A stretch of DNA of 64,000 nt from Streptomyces formicae (GCF_002556545.1 NZ_CP022685.1:5434001-5498000); one strand, 5' to 3'; positions 1-9,588 are shown, numbered from the stretch's first letter. Notes: generated by a model from the letters alone, not told the origin. Made by a program: numbers and translations.

Positions 1-109
<109 letters not shown>

Positions 110-144
110 CGGGCTGGGCAGCTAGCGGGCGCGGGCGATCGGGC

Positions 145-1182
145 TCAGGAGCTCGGGATCGGCCCCTGCATGTGCTCGCTGATCCACTGGATGGGTCCGT
201 CGGCCATGGCGGGGACGTAGCTGCGCGCGTTGTGGCCGCCGCCCTGGATGACGTTGAGGCGCGTCTTCACGGGGCCCTTCCCGTACGCCTTCATGAAGGA
301 GCGCAGGTTCGCCTGCCCGGACTCCTTGGTGCCGATCTGGAAGGCGATGTCGACCTCGGGGCCCTTGCGGTCGATGAGGTGCCTGGCCAGCTTCTCCGGG
401 TTGTTGGCCTGGCGCTCCTTCTCGTGCCCGGCCCAGAGCGGGGAGTCGGGGACGGTGTCGGGGCCGCTCGCGATGACGGCCCGGAACTTCTCCGGGCGCT
501 GCAGGACCGACTTCAGGCCGACGAAGCCGCCGGAGGAGGAACCCATGAAGGCCCAGCCGTCCCGCGACTTGAAGGTACGGAAATTGGCCTTGACGAAATC
601 GGGGACGTCGTCCGTCATCCAGGTGCCCATTTTCGGCTGGCCCGGAATATCGCTGCCGTCGTAATAGTTCTTTGCGTCCGGATTGAGTACCGGCATCACC
701 ACGATGAACGGCAGGCTCTTGCCTTGCTTCGACCACGTGGCGATGGAGCTCTCCAGCTTGAGGTCGGTCCCCATCCAGTAATTGTTCGGGTAGCCGGGGC
801 CGCCGGGCAGGGCTATCAGAACGGGGAAGCCGCTGTGGGCGTACTTCGGGTCGAAGTACTGCTTCGGTGCCCAGACCCATACCTTGCCGGTGAATCCGGA
901 CTTCTTCCCCTTGAGTGTCGTCACCCCGATCTTCGTGCCGTCCTCCAGGGTGTTCTCGGTCGTGAAGTGCGACCGGGGCCCGGTGGGCAGCCGCGTCTTG
1001 TCGGCCGCGGGGCCCTTCGCCTGGCGCGCGGTGTCGGACGACGAGGCCGGGCTGTCGAAGGTGACGGGGGCGCCCTCGTCGGAGGAGCAGGCCGACAGGA
1101 GCAGCGCCGAGGTCAGGGCCGCGGCGGTCGCGGCGAGAGCGGTGGGGGAGGGGCGGCGGCGGTTCGTGCGGCGGCGGTTCAT
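145..1182 (-). CDS. Secreted lipoprotein with alpha/beta-hydrolase (esterase, antigen 85-like) fold
   Basis: The product is a 345-residue predicted lipoprotein. An Arg-rich start (MNRRRTNRRR) is followed by a hydrophobic stretch and the lipobox LLLSAC, with the lipidated Cys at about residue 32. The body looks like the esterase D/antigen 85 branch of alpha/beta hydrolases: a core strand with VLIALPGGPG, the nucleophile elbow GSSSGG near residue 214, and a late GGGHN carrying the likely catalytic His. The ATG at 1182 was chosen because a GAGGT ribosome site precedes it; the frame opens further upstream but has no such site. It probably acts on an ester outside the membrane; the substrate is unknown. 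It is divergent from the kinase gene, with a palindrome between the two. Confidence 0.75.
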   Translation of the reverse strand: MNRRRTNRRRPSPTALAATAAALTSALLLSACSSDEGAPVTFDSPASSSDTARQAKGPAADKTRLPTGPRSHFTTENTLEDGTKIGVTTLKGKKSGFTGKVWVWAPKQYFDPKYAHSGFPVLIALPGGPGYPNNYWMGTDLKLESSIATWSKQGKSLPFIVVMPVLNPDAKNYYDGSDIPGQPKMGTWMTDDVPDFVKANFRTFKSRDGWAFMGSSSGGFVGLKSVLQRPEKFRAVIASGPDTVPDSPLWAGHEKERQANNPEKLARHLIDRKGPEVDIAFQIGTKESGQANLRSFMKAYGKGPVKTRLNVIQGGGHNARSYVPAMADGPIQWISEHMQGPIPSS

Positions 1183-1221
1183 GGGGACCTCGGGGCGGGG
1201 ACGGAGCAGGTGATGATGTGG

Positions 1222-1249
1222 GCATTTACTCCCCTGTAGAGGTAAATGC
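1222..1249. promoter_or_regulatory. AT-rich inverted repeat, probable operator
   Basis: GCATTTAC and GTAAATGC are perfect 8-base inverted arms around a 12-base spacer. The repeat lies 40-67 bases upstream of the esterase lipoprotein start and about 130 bases upstream of the kinase start. Such an AT-rich palindrome stands out in this GC-rich DNA and has the geometry of a dimeric regulator site. The cognate regulator cannot be named from the sequence. Confidence 0.45.
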
Positions 1250-1382
1250 GCGTCCCCGCGTTCCCTCGGTGGTCCGGTGCGCCCCTTCCTTTCCCCTTTC
1301 ATTGCCCGGGCCCGCACTACGCTGATCCGCAGTGGTAAGGCGCGCGAGGTGTCCGGCGGCGTGCCTGGGGGAGGCCAACGTC

Positions 1383-3077
1383 ATGCGACCGCTCGAAGCC
1401 GACGAACCCACCGTGATCGGGCCCTACCGGCTGCTCGGCCGACTCGGTTCGGGCGGGATGGGCCGGGTCTATCTGGGGCGCAGCGCGGGCGGCCGCACCG
1501 TCGCGGTCAAGGTCGTCCATCCCCACTTCGCGCTCGACGAGGAGTTCCGCGCCCGCTTCCGCCGCGAGGTGGACGCGGCGCGGCGGGTGGGCGGCGACTG
1601 GACGGCCCCCGTCCTCGACGCCGACCCGGACGCGTCCGTGCCCTGGGTCGCCACCGGGTACGCGGCGGGCCCCTCGCTCACCGAGGCGGTGCGGGACGGG
1701 GCGCCGCTGCCCGACCACTCCGTACGCGTCCTGGGCGCGGGCCTCGCCGAGGCGCTGACGCACGTCCACGGGCTCGGCCTGGTCCACCGCGACGTGAAGC
1801 CGTCGAACGTGCTGCTCACCCTCGACGGGCCGCGCCTGATCGACTTCGGCATCGCGCGGGCCACGGACGGCACGGCCTCGCTGACCTCCACGGGCGTCTC
1901 CATCGGCTCGCCCGGCTACATGTCGCCCGAGCAGATCCTCGGCAAGGGCGTCACCGGGGCGGCGGACGTCTTCTCGCTGGGCGCGGTCCTTGTCTACGCG
2001 GCGACGGGGGAGTCACCTTTCCCCGGCGACTCGTCGGCCGCGCTGCTCTACAAGGTCGTGCACGAGCAGCCCGAACTGGGCGCCCTGACCGGCGACGTGC
2101 GGGAGATCGCCGCCGCCTGCCTCGCCAAGGAACCGGACGTCAGGCCCGCTCCGTCGGAGGTCGCGGCGCGGCTCGCCCCCGAGGGCGCGGCCCCGCTGGT
2201 GGCCGCGGGCTGGCTGCCGGGGCCCGTGGTGGAGCGGGTGAGCCGGAGTGCGGTGCGGATCCTGGACATGGATACGGGGGCGGGGGGCGGGGCGGCCCCG
2301 GTGGACGCGCCCTCGGGGCCCGTGGCGTTCAACTCGCCGTCGGTGGACGGGGTGTTCGGCCCGGCGGACCCGTCGTACGAGCCCTCGTACGACCCGGCGC
2401 GGGCTCCCTCGGACGTCCCTCCGTACGCCCCTCCGTACGCTCCTTCGTCCGCCGAGCCGTCCCAGCGGAGGGACGCGCACCCCACCGACGCCCGCCCGCC
2501 CGGCAAGCTCTCCGTCTCCGTGGCCGCGACCTCCGTGCCCGAGGGGGCGAACGGGCGCGGTCGCAAGGTGAGTTGTACCGTCGCGCTCGCCGTCGCGGGG
2601 GCGCTGGCCGCCGTCACCGTCGGGTCGGTGTTCGTCTTCGGGCTGCTGCCGAAGGACGACGACTCGTCGAAGGACGCGGGGTCGGCCCAGCCCCCGGCGG
2701 CGACCGGCGCGCCGAGCGCCACCGGCCGGGTCCCCGACGCCTACCTCGGCACCTGGCGCGGCAAGGCCGACGCCAACGGCGGCTCGGTCCCGCTCGGCAC
2801 GTTCACGGTCACCGTGAAGCAGGCGAAACCGGGTGCCCGGATCGGCACGGTCGTCCAGCGCGATCCGATCGGCAACACCTGCACCGACGTACTCACCCTG
2901 AAGTCGGCCACGGCGCGGCAGCTCGTGGCCAAGGGCAAGGGCGCCGAGGGGAACGGCGGCCAGTGCGCGCAGACGGAACACACCGTCTATCTGCGCCCCG
3001 ACGGCAAGGCCCTCGTATACACCTCCGACGACCCGGCGGCGGGCGACCCGAAGGCGCGGCTCTCCCCGGTGGGGTGA
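1383..3077 (+). CDS. Membrane-anchored Ser/Thr protein kinase (PknB/Hanks type)
   Basis: The product is a 565-residue kinase. It has the glycine loop GSGGMG at about 22-27, the ATP lysine in VAVK at 43, the catalytic loop HRDVKPSN near 135, DFG near 154 and an APE-like GSPGYMSPEQ, so all key residues are present. A Pro/Ser/Tyr-rich linker leads to one membrane segment at about 398-422, then an extracytoplasmic domain of about 140 residues without PASTA repeats. The ATG at 1383 was chosen because GGGGAGG lies just upstream; an earlier GTG lacks a site. It converges on the FHA-containing secretion ATPase gene. The kinase could phosphorylate an FHA ligand in that system, but this is inference. 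Confidence 0.9.
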   Translation: MRPLEADEPTVIGPYRLLGRLGSGGMGRVYLGRSAGGRTVAVKVVHPHFALDEEFRARFRREVDAARRVGGDWTAPVLDADPDASVPWVATGYAAGPSLTEAVRDGAPLPDHSVRVLGAGLAEALTHVHGLGLVHRDVKPSNVLLTLDGPRLIDFGIARATDGTASLTSTGVSIGSPGYMSPEQILGKGVTGAADVFSLGAVLVYAATGESPFPGDSSAALLYKVVHEQPELGALTGDVREIAAACLAKEPDVRPAPSEVAARLAPEGAAPLVAAGWLPGPVVERVSRSAVRILDMDTGAGGGAAPVDAPSGPVAFNSPSVDGVFGPADPSYEPSYDPARAPSDVPPYAPPYAPSSAEPSQRRDAHPTDARPPGKLSVSVAATSVPEGANGRGRKVSCTVALAVAGALAAVTVGSVFVFGLLPKDDDSSKDAGSAQPPAATGAPSATGRVPDAYLGTWRGKADANGGSVPLGTFTVTVKQAKPGARIGTVVQRDPIGNTCTDVLTLKSATARQLVAKGKGAEGNGGQCAQTEHTVYLRPDGKALVYTSDDPAAGDPKARLSPVG

Positions 3078-3150
3078 GCGACGGGGCGGGCGACGGGTCA
3101 GGCCGCGCGCCGCCGGGCCTTCTTCGCCGATCCCCCACGAGCCGCCGCCC

Positions 3151-6100
3151 CTACAACGGGGTCGTCAGCGTGGCCAGTTCGCCCGTTCCCAGGTGCAGCA
3201 TGCCCTTGCCGGGTGCGACCGGTCCGCCGACCATGCTGCGCGAGATGCGTAGGCCGATGAGGTCGCCGCTCGAACTGTCCTGGGGGGAAAGGAGGATGCC
3301 CCGGCGGCCCTTCTTCGCGTCCACCTGCCAGCCCGAGAAGCCGCTGCAGACGTCCTCCTCGTCACCGGCGAGCACCAGGGCGAGGCCCAGGTCGGCGCCG
3401 CGCTGGATGATCCGCTTGAACTGGCTCGCGGCGTCGGCGTCCTCCAGGATCTCGGCGTCGTCGATCAGGACGACGACCGGGTTCTCCGGCGACGCGTCGG
3501 CCTCGTCGATGAGCTCCTCGAACTCGTCCTCGTCGATGTCGTCCTCGGTGAACACCTTCAACACGCCTTCGGTGCCCTCCAGTTGGCGCAGCGGCGACTG
3601 GCGCGGTGCCGCGATCACCATGCGTACGCCCTGGGCGTGGAAGGAGCGGGCCATGTTCAACAGGACCGTGGAGCGGCCCGACTTGGCCGGGCCCGCGATG
3701 ACGAACGCGGGCACGCCCTCGGCGAGGTCGGGGCCGTGGCCCATGACCTCGTCGCCGCCGATGCCGACCAGGGCCCACAGCTTGGAGCGCGAGGCCTCCG
3801 GGTCGCGCAGCTCCCACGCCTCGTCGAAGGTGATCCGGCTCGGCAGCGTGTCGACGCGGAACGGCCGCCTGCCGCGCGGCACTTCGGCGTCACGGGCGGT
3901 CGCCGCCTCGCCGATCGCGCTGAGCGCGGCGGCCTGGCCCTGTCCCGTGACATCCTCGGAGAGGAGCGCGAACTGCGTCTCGGTGCCGCTCTCGTTCTTG
4001 AAGGCGCGTCCTGGCGCGATCTCCTCGGGGACCTTGCGGGCGGGGATGCCGAGCATCGAGAAGTCGGAGCGGTCCGCGAGGCGCAGGCCGTACTTGTCCT
4101 CGGTGAGCGAGGAGATGCGGCCCACCAGGAGCTGACGGTCACCCGTCATCACCAGGTGGATGCCGACGCTCGCGCCCTCGCGCATCATCGTGGAGACCTC
4201 GTCGGTCAGCGAGCCGTGGTCGATCTCGCCGAGCGTGGGCAGCCAGCCCTCCCAGCGGTCGAGCAGGATGACGATGTGCGGCAGGCGCTCGTCCTCGGCG
4301 ACGTCGGCCCGCTGCTCGCCGATGTCCGCGTACCCCTTGTCCGCGAGAAGGTCCTGGCGCCGCGTGAGTTCGCCCTTGAGGCGGTTGATGAGGCGCACCA
4401 CGCGCTCGGTCTGGTTGCGGCTGACGACGGCGCCGCAGTGCGGAAGCCGGGTCAGGGCGTTGAGCGCGCCGTTGCCGCAGTCGATGCCGTACAGGTGGAC
4501 GTCGGCGCACGAGTGGGTGCGGGCCAGGGAGCCCGCGATCGTACGGAGCACCTGGGAGCGGCCCGAGCGCGGGGCGCCGCCGATCATCAGGTGGCCGAAG
4601 TGCGCGAAGTCCACGACGACCGGGCGGCGTGCCTGGTCGGCGGGCAGGTCCTCGACGCCGAACGCGGCGGGCGCGAGCGCGCCGGGGGCCGTGCGGGGCG
4701 CGGGCACCGGGATCTCGTCGAGCAGCAGCATCTCGCCGAGCGCGGGCAGCCACGGGCTGTGCTGGGCGGGGATGCCGAGGGTCCGGTTGGCCTCGATGAT
4801 CGTGTCGACCAGGACCTTCAGGTCGGTGATCTCCTCCTCCTCGCGGGCCTCCGCCTTCGGCTTGGTCGCCGCGGCACGGCCGAGCGAGGTCCAGTCCAGG
4901 GCGTCGACCCAGGGCGCGAGCACCGTCGGGTCGGCGGCGCCGGGGCGGCGGCCACCGACGCGTCCCGACTGGAAGGGCACGAGGGAGGCGTGGCCGAGCC
5001 TGACGTACGCGCGACCGGGGGTGTTCTTGGAGATGTGTCCCGCGTCGGGGGCGTCGATGACGTCGGTGGACTCGCCGCCGTCGGTGACGCGCAGCGCGAT
5101 GCGGAGGTTGGTGTTGGCGCGGATCTCGGGGGAGACGACACCGGAGGGCCGCTGGGTCGCGAGGAGCAGGTGGATGCCGAGCGAACGGCCACGCTGGGCG
5201 ATGTTCACGAGTCCCGTCACGAAGTCGGGCAGGTCGCGCACCATGGAGGCGAACTCGTCGATGACGATGAGGAGTCGGGGCACGGGCGCGTGGGAGGGAT
5301 CGCGCCGCACCAGGTCCTGATAGTCCTCGATGTCCTTGGCGTCGGCGTCGGCGAGGATGTGCTCGCGCCGCTTCAACTCGGCGCCCAGGGACTCCAGGGC
5401 CCGCTCCACGAGGTGCGCGTCGAGGTCGGTGACCATGCCGACGGTGTGCGGCAGCTTCACACAGTCCTTGAACGCGGAGCCGCCCTTGTAGTCGACGAGG
5501 ACGAACGTCATGTTCTCAGGCGTATTGGCGACGGCGAGCGCGGCCACGATCGTCTGGAGGAGCTCCGACTTACCGGAACCGGTGGTACCGGCGATCAGGC
5601 CGTGCGGCCCGTCCTTGCGCATGTCGAGGCCGAAGGGGCCGTCGTAGGACTCACCGATGACGGCCATGGTCGACTGCCCACCGGCCTGCCAGCGCGCGGT
5701 GATGGCACCGGGAGTCGGCGGCTCCAACTGCAGTACGTCGAGGAGCCTGCTGGACCCCGGAAGAGCGGAATCCTCGGTCTCCCCGCTGATGTCGCGCAGC
5801 GGGGAGACGGCGCGGGCCAGGCGCAGGCACCAGGCAGGGGTCACGAAGTCGGGGCGGACGTCCTTCAGCCGCTCGGCGCCCGTCATCTCGACGCGCAGCC
5901 GCAGTTCGGTCGGGGCGCTGGTCTGCCGGGTGTCGGGCGCGGTGGTGTGCCAGGCCTGGAAGGAGGGGAAGCCGCCGGGGGCCTGCTGGGGCTGCGCGGG
6001 CAGCTGGGGGGCGGCCGCCGCGGAGGCGTTCCCGTACTCGCGGGGCTTGGGCTCGGCGACCACGAACGCCTGGCACTCGCCGGGCAGGAACCGTTCTTCG

Positions 6101-7887
6101 GTGTCGAGGCAGAGCGCGTACATGCGGACGGCGGGGCCCTCGCGCAGCAGCCGTACGACGCCGGGCAGCGAACGCAGCCGTCGCGAGCCGTCCCAGACGA
6201 CGACGATGTCCGGTTCGCTGAAGTTGGCGCCCTGGCTCTTGTTCTCCTCCAGGATCTTCAGGCGCGCGTCCAGGACCTGGGTCAGCTCGCCGATGCGGGC
6301 GCCGACGGTCTCGGCGTCCGTGCCGATCAGGACGTTGATGTCCTGGCCGCCGGACGGCCTGGCGTGCGGCAGCCAGCGCACCCAGTCCCAGGACTCCTGG
6401 GAGGTGTTCTCGGTCAGGACGTAGAACTGGACGTCCATCGGGCTGTGCAGCGTCGCGGTCTGCGCGACGGCCCAGCGGCCGAGCGCGGTCGCCGAGTCGC
6501 CGGGCCCCGCGATGCCGATGACACCGAGGCCCTTCAGGGGCAGGGCGACGGGCGCGTCCTCGATCTTCCACGTCACCTGGCGGCGGTGCTCGTCCTTCTC
6601 CGGGTCGTCGAGGACGACCTCGGAGGGCAACTGCCCGGTGCCGAAGCGCAGCAGCAGGTGGTCGGCGTCGGTGCGGCGCCGCTCCCACAGCCGGGTGCGG
6701 GGCCCGGTGCTCAGCGCCAGCACGGTCGCGGGATCGGGCACGGCGTTACGCCGGTCGAGCCGCTCGGCGACGAGCGCGTCCTGCGCGTCCTTCTCGATCC
6801 GCGCCTTGGTCTCCTTGTACTCCTTGACCTGCTTCGCATGGGACTTGCGCCCGTGCTTCTTGTCCATGAAGTAGTTGCCGAAGAGCATGATGGGACTCAG
6901 GCCCGCCATGATCAGGTAGTACCAGCGATTGAAGATCATCGCGGCGACGACGGCACCGACGAGCGGGAAGAGCGCCATCAGCCAGGGCAGCGGCCGCGCC
7001 TCGAACTCCCGTGGTGGGGTGGGCAGTCGGAAGGTCGTCTGCCGCTCGGGCGGGCGCAGCCGGGGCGGCCGGTTGTAGTCGAGCCCGGCGCCGTCCTCGG
7101 ACCACTTGAGCGCGGCGTTCGGCGGGGTGTACCTGACGAGTTCGAGCAGGGTGTTCCCGAGGGCGATCTGAGCGCCCAGCGGCCAGGTGACGGTGGAGCG
7201 CGGCCCGGCGGCCCGCGCCTTGGCCCGCGCCTCCTTCCGCTCCTTCCACTCCTTGCGCTCCTGCTTCTCCCTCTTCTCCCGGGCCTTCCTGTCCTTCTTG
7301 GACTCTCCCTCGGGCGGGACCTCCGTGGGCGGCTCGGCCTCCTCCTTCTCCTCACCGAAGGGCGTCCCGTCGAGGGTCACCCCCTCCTTGTCCTTGCCGC
7401 TCCCGTGCAGGGTGGCCTGACAGGTGCCGTCGGTGGCAACGGACAACGTGAGGGCGCGGGCGGGCATCTCGGGGTCATCGATACGGATGTACGAGGCGGG
7501 CCCGCTCCCGATGTCGTACCGCCCGATGCCGAGCCGGTGCACGGCCCCCGCGGCCGCCCCGCTCGCCACCCGCAGCTCGACCAGCCCGGAGGGCTCCCCG
7601 GGCAGACACCCGGCCGGATCGTTCAGACTCACGACGGCACCCTCGCGCAGCGGCGAGGTCACGACGGTGGCCGAGGGATCGACGGCGTACCCGTCCACAT
7701 AGATCATCGGCGCGCCCGCGGCGGGCGCCTGGTGCTGCCCGATCGGAATGACCTGGGCCCCACTGTGACCGACCTGCCGGGCCAGCTCCACCGCTATGTC
7801 CTGCACGGTGGACTCGGGATCCGCGTCGAGGACCACGTCGGCGGTGCCGCCGCCGAATGGATCGACGACGGTCAGAGTCAGGCGCAC
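3151..7887 (-). CDS. FHA-containing FtsK/SpoIIIE ATPase of type VII secretion (EssC/EccC-like)
   Basis: The product has 1578 residues. The N-terminal 230 residues look like ubiquitin/FHA-type beta domains (one contains IGRYDIGSG), followed by a Lys/Glu-rich linker and two membrane segments at about 297-341. Three P-loop ATPase modules follow: GTTGSGKSE near 766 with Walker B VIDEFASM, GAPRSGRSQ near 1099 with LLDRW, and GPAKSGRST near 1397 with LIDDAE. Only the first keeps a DE Walker B; the other two look degenerate. N-terminal FHA domains are typical of EssC-type motors of firmicute T7SS. The GTG at 7887 has GGGGAGGA upstream. It would energise export of the Esx-like and cargo proteins encoded nearby. 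No EccB, EccD, EccE or mycosin gene accompanies it here. Confidence 0.9.
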   Translation of the reverse strand: MRLTLTVVDPFGGGTADVVLDADPESTVQDIAVELARQVGHSGAQVIPIGQHQAPAAGAPMIYVDGYAVDPSATVVTSPLREGAVVSLNDPAGCLPGEPSGLVELRVASGAAAGAVHRLGIGRYDIGSGPASYIRIDDPEMPARALTLSVATDGTCQATLHGSGKDKEGVTLDGTPFGEEKEEAEPPTEVPPEGESKKDRKAREKREKQERKEWKERKEARAKARAAGPRSTVTWPLGAQIALGNTLLELVRYTPPNAALKWSEDGAGLDYNRPPRLRPPERQTTFRLPTPPREFEARPLPWLMALFPLVGAVVAAMIFNRWYYLIMAGLSPIMLFGNYFMDKKHGRKSHAKQVKEYKETKARIEKDAQDALVAERLDRRNAVPDPATVLALSTGPRTRLWERRRTDADHLLLRFGTGQLPSEVVLDDPEKDEHRRQVTWKIEDAPVALPLKGLGVIGIAGPGDSATALGRWAVAQTATLHSPMDVQFYVLTENTSQESWDWVRWLPHARPSGGQDINVLIGTDAETVGARIGELTQVLDARLKILEENKSQGANFSEPDIVVVWDGSRRLRSLPGVVRLLREGPAVRMYALCLDTEERFLPGECQAFVVAEPKPREYGNASAAAAPQLPAQPQQAPGGFPSFQAWHTTAPDTRQTSAPTELRLRVEMTGAERLKDVRPDFVTPAWCLRLARAVSPLRDISGETEDSALPGSSRLLDVLQLEPPTPGAITARWQAGGQSTMAVIGESYDGPFGLDMRKDGPHGLIAGTTGSGKSELLQTIVAALAVANTPENMTFVLVDYKGGSAFKDCVKLPHTVGMVTDLDAHLVERALESLGAELKRREHILADADAKDIEDYQDLVRRDPSHAPVPRLLIVIDEFASMVRDLPDFVTGLVNIAQRGRSLGIHLLLATQRPSGVVSPEIRANTNLRIALRVTDGGESTDVIDAPDAGHISKNTPGRAYVRLGHASLVPFQSGRVGGRRPGAADPTVLAPWVDALDWTSLGRAAATKPKAEAREEEEITDLKVLVDTIIEANRTLGIPAQHSPWLPALGEMLLLDEIPVPAPRTAPGALAPAAFGVEDLPADQARRPVVVDFAHFGHLMIGGAPRSGRSQVLRTIAGSLARTHSCADVHLYGIDCGNGALNALTRLPHCGAVVSRNQTERVVRLINRLKGELTRRQDLLADKGYADIGEQRADVAEDERLPHIVILLDRWEGWLPTLGEIDHGSLTDEVSTMMREGASVGIHLVMTGDRQLLVGRISSLTEDKYGLRLADRSDFSMLGIPARKVPEEIAPGRAFKNESGTETQFALLSEDVTGQGQAAALSAIGEAATARDAEVPRGRRPFRVDTLPSRITFDEAWELRDPEASRSKLWALVGIGGDEVMGHGPDLAEGVPAFVIAGPAKSGRSTVLLNMARSFHAQGVRMVIAAPRQSPLRQLEGTEGVLKVFTEDDIDEDEFEELIDEADASPENPVVVLIDDAEILEDADAASQFKRIIQRGADLGLALVLAGDEEDVCSGFSGWQVDAKKGRRGILLSPQDSSSGDLIGLRISRSMVGGPVAPGKGMLHLGTGELATLTTPL

Positions 7888-8002
7888 GATCGTCCTCCCC
7901 GTAACTGAACAGTGGCTGAGACGATATCCGCTCCGGCGTTTCCGGGGGCAACGGGCCGGGCGCAGCCCCACGCCGGATCCTCACGCCAGATCCCCGGGGG
8001 CC

Positions 8003-8330
8003 TCACCGGTTGATCGACTGGATCTCCTCGACCTTCACGGCTTGGTCGTTGCCGTATTCGCCGTTGGGGAGTGTGCAGAAGGAGACGACGGAAGGGTGCG
8101 CCGGGTAGTCCACGTCCTGCCTGGTGACGCCCCCATGGCTGTCGCCTGATCGGGGTCGGTCACGTTCGTCTTGTCGAGGACGAGGCTGACGTCCGGTGGA
8201 AGTGACATCTTGGGCGGGTCGTTCCCCGGGGTCTCGCTGTTCTGCGCACGCGGGCTCTCGCTCTCCTTGCCGCCGCTCTCGGCCCCGGCTCCACGCCCGC
8301 GGGCCGACGAACTGGGGGCCTGACGCGGGG
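8003..8330 (-). pseudogene. Remnant of a lipoprotein-INR gene pair, deleted and frameshifted
   Basis: The last 22 codons (8003-8071) read LPNGEYGNDQAVKVEEIQ then SINR and stop, the C-terminal signature of the secreted INR family found four more times here. Immediately upstream in the same frame is VVSFC, matching the internal Cys motif (S-F/Y-C) of the partner lipoproteins. Further upstream, in another frame, SLPPDVSLVLDK and a Gly/Ser/Glu-rich stretch match the region following the lipobox of the lipoprotein at 23273-23968. The signal peptide, lipobox, most of the lipoprotein and more than 90% of the INR protein are gone. The layout implies at least two deletions and a frameshift near 8130-8150. 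It lies directly behind the family X gene. Confidence 0.7.
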
Positions 8331-8333
8331 TGC

Positions 8334-8930
8334 CTACTCCCAGTGCAATGTCCCGGCCACGATGTCGAAGAGTTCCACCATCTTCGGCACCAGACGCTCC
8401 ATCGGGGTGGAGAAGGTAAGAGTCAGCCATTGCCTGCCTGCGGGGACCGGTACGTGGTAGCTCACGGTCGTCGTCGCGAGAGTACTTCCCAACGGGCTTT
8501 CAGGATCGGAGACGTCATCCTTCCTCGTCCGTACGGCATCGCCCGCAGTGTCCAGCTTTCGTACCTCTGCTGGGCGCCCCGTGCCCGCAAGGCGGTGAGC
8601 CAGGTCGTGTGCCGTGCGGCAGCCCGGCCAACCGTCTGGAAGCAGACTCACGAGCAGTGACGAGGCCAACGGCAGGCCCTCGACGGTCAGCAGCGAGATG
8701 TACAGCTCAACACCACCCTCCCGGTGAGCCACCTTCGCCTGCTTCCGCAGGTCCCGAATCAGCCGTTCCTTGAGTACGGGCGCAGTGTCGATCCCCGCGA
8801 ACTGCCGGTCGGCGAGGGCGACGATGCTGCGGTCGCGTTCATCGGGGTCGAGGTGTAGCTGGAACCAGCCGTCGGGCACGAGGATCGCGTAGCCGGTGGG
8901 TGGGGTGTCCCATACGGCGGGGAGGGGCAT
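8334..8930 (-). CDS. Family X protein, putative T7SS cargo accessory (possible Mog1/PsbP-like fold)
   Basis: The product has 198 residues, no signal peptide and no membrane segment. The start, VPDGWFQLHLDPDERD then ALADRQF, and the end, LTFSTP then an amphipathic helix closing in GTLHW, match three paralogues here (15818-16516, 27762-28421, 47545-48171). The ending, a strand with STP followed by a helix ending S/T-F/L-x-W, resembles Mog1/PsbP/DUF1795-type folds; that is my inference. The start codon lies one base after the stop of the preceding gene, so it sits at the distal end of the Esx-cargo operon. An unassigned cytosolic helper of that cargo is the best guess. Confidence 0.7.
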   Translation of the reverse strand: MPLPAVWDTPPTGYAILVPDGWFQLHLDPDERDRSIVALADRQFAGIDTAPVLKERLIRDLRKQAKVAHREGGVELYISLLTVEGLPLASSLLVSLLPDGWPGCRTAHDLAHRLAGTGRPAEVRKLDTAGDAVRTRKDDVSDPESPLGSTLATTTVSYHVPVPAGRQWLTLTFSTPMERLVPKMVELFDIVAGTLHWE

Positions 8931-8931
8931 C

Positions 8932-9588
8932 TCAGCCCTCGCCGCAGGAGTCGGGTACGGGGAGGAGACGCATGCTGGGCATGAGGCGGTCCACGAGATC
9001 GGTCAGCTCGTCCGCACGTTCGAAGTTGAGCCATCTCGCTTCGACTACCACGATCTCCTCCTGTCCGTCCGGCCAGACTCCGTACAGGAGGGACTCACTG
9101 AGCTTCTTACCCCAACCGAAGCGCCGTTTCGCCGCCAGCACCGTCTGCACGCGCACGGCCCGGCCGATCGGAAGTTGGACGTCGGAGATCCGCGGTTCGC
9201 CCTTCACCTCGGCGTATGGCCACTTCAACAACTCGGGCAGATATTCCTCGGGGGACGGCCGCTGAACATCATCCTCCCCGTGCACGAAGACCGAGAAGTC
9301 TGCGAGCAACACGCCCCCCTCCGTGTAGGCGGCCGTCGTCAGGACCGAGCCGGACTCGAAACCTGCCAAGGCGCGGCGCTCCAGTTCCTGCTGCAACGAG
9401 GCTCCGCCGCTGCCGAGACGCAACGGATTGAACTGCCCCACAAGATCGGCAGCCATCTTTCTGGCCTCTGCCCGGGTGCCCTCGTGGAGCGTCAGCCCGA
9501 GCCAACCATCGTCGAAATCGAAGTCGACGAGGTAATCATCCTCAGGGGTGGGCGAGCTCCCCACCCCTTCCATCTGCTCTCGCTCCAT
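8932..9588 (-). CDS. Family Z protein, T7SS cassette accessory of unknown function
   Basis: The product has 218 soluble residues. The acidic start has a DYLVDFDFDDGW core, and a later strand VVVEARWLNFE corresponds to the YAWR(I/H)E segment of the other Z proteins (11446-12051 and 28418-29020). Similarity to those is weak but the order of elements is the same. The ATG overlaps the TGA of the cargo gene (ATGA), so translation is probably coupled. No catalytic motif is visible. Position directly behind the cargo gene suggests a chaperone or immunity role; immunity genes often take this place. Confidence 0.65.
   Translation of the reverse strand: MEREQMEGVGSSPTPEDDYLVDFDFDDGWLGLTLHEGTRAEARKMAADLVGQFNPLRLGSGGASLQQELERRALAGFESGSVLTTAAYTEGGVLLADFSVFVHGEDDVQRPSPEEYLPELLKWPYAEVKGEPRISDVQLPIGRAVRVQTVLAAKRRFGWGKKLSESLLYGVWPDGQEEIVVVEARWLNFERADELTDLVDRLMPSMRLLPVPDSCGEG

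Noticed and set aside
1277..4135. Plus-strand open frame overlapping the kinase and the ATPase
   Set aside because: It is out of frame with the kinase, its translation is Arg/Gly-rich, and it spans two convincing converging genes.
3583..7908. Very long open frame on the plus strand opposite the FtsK/SpoIIIE ATPase
   Set aside because: It is an antisense frame kept open by high GC at third positions of the real gene; its translation is low-complexity and shows no domain.
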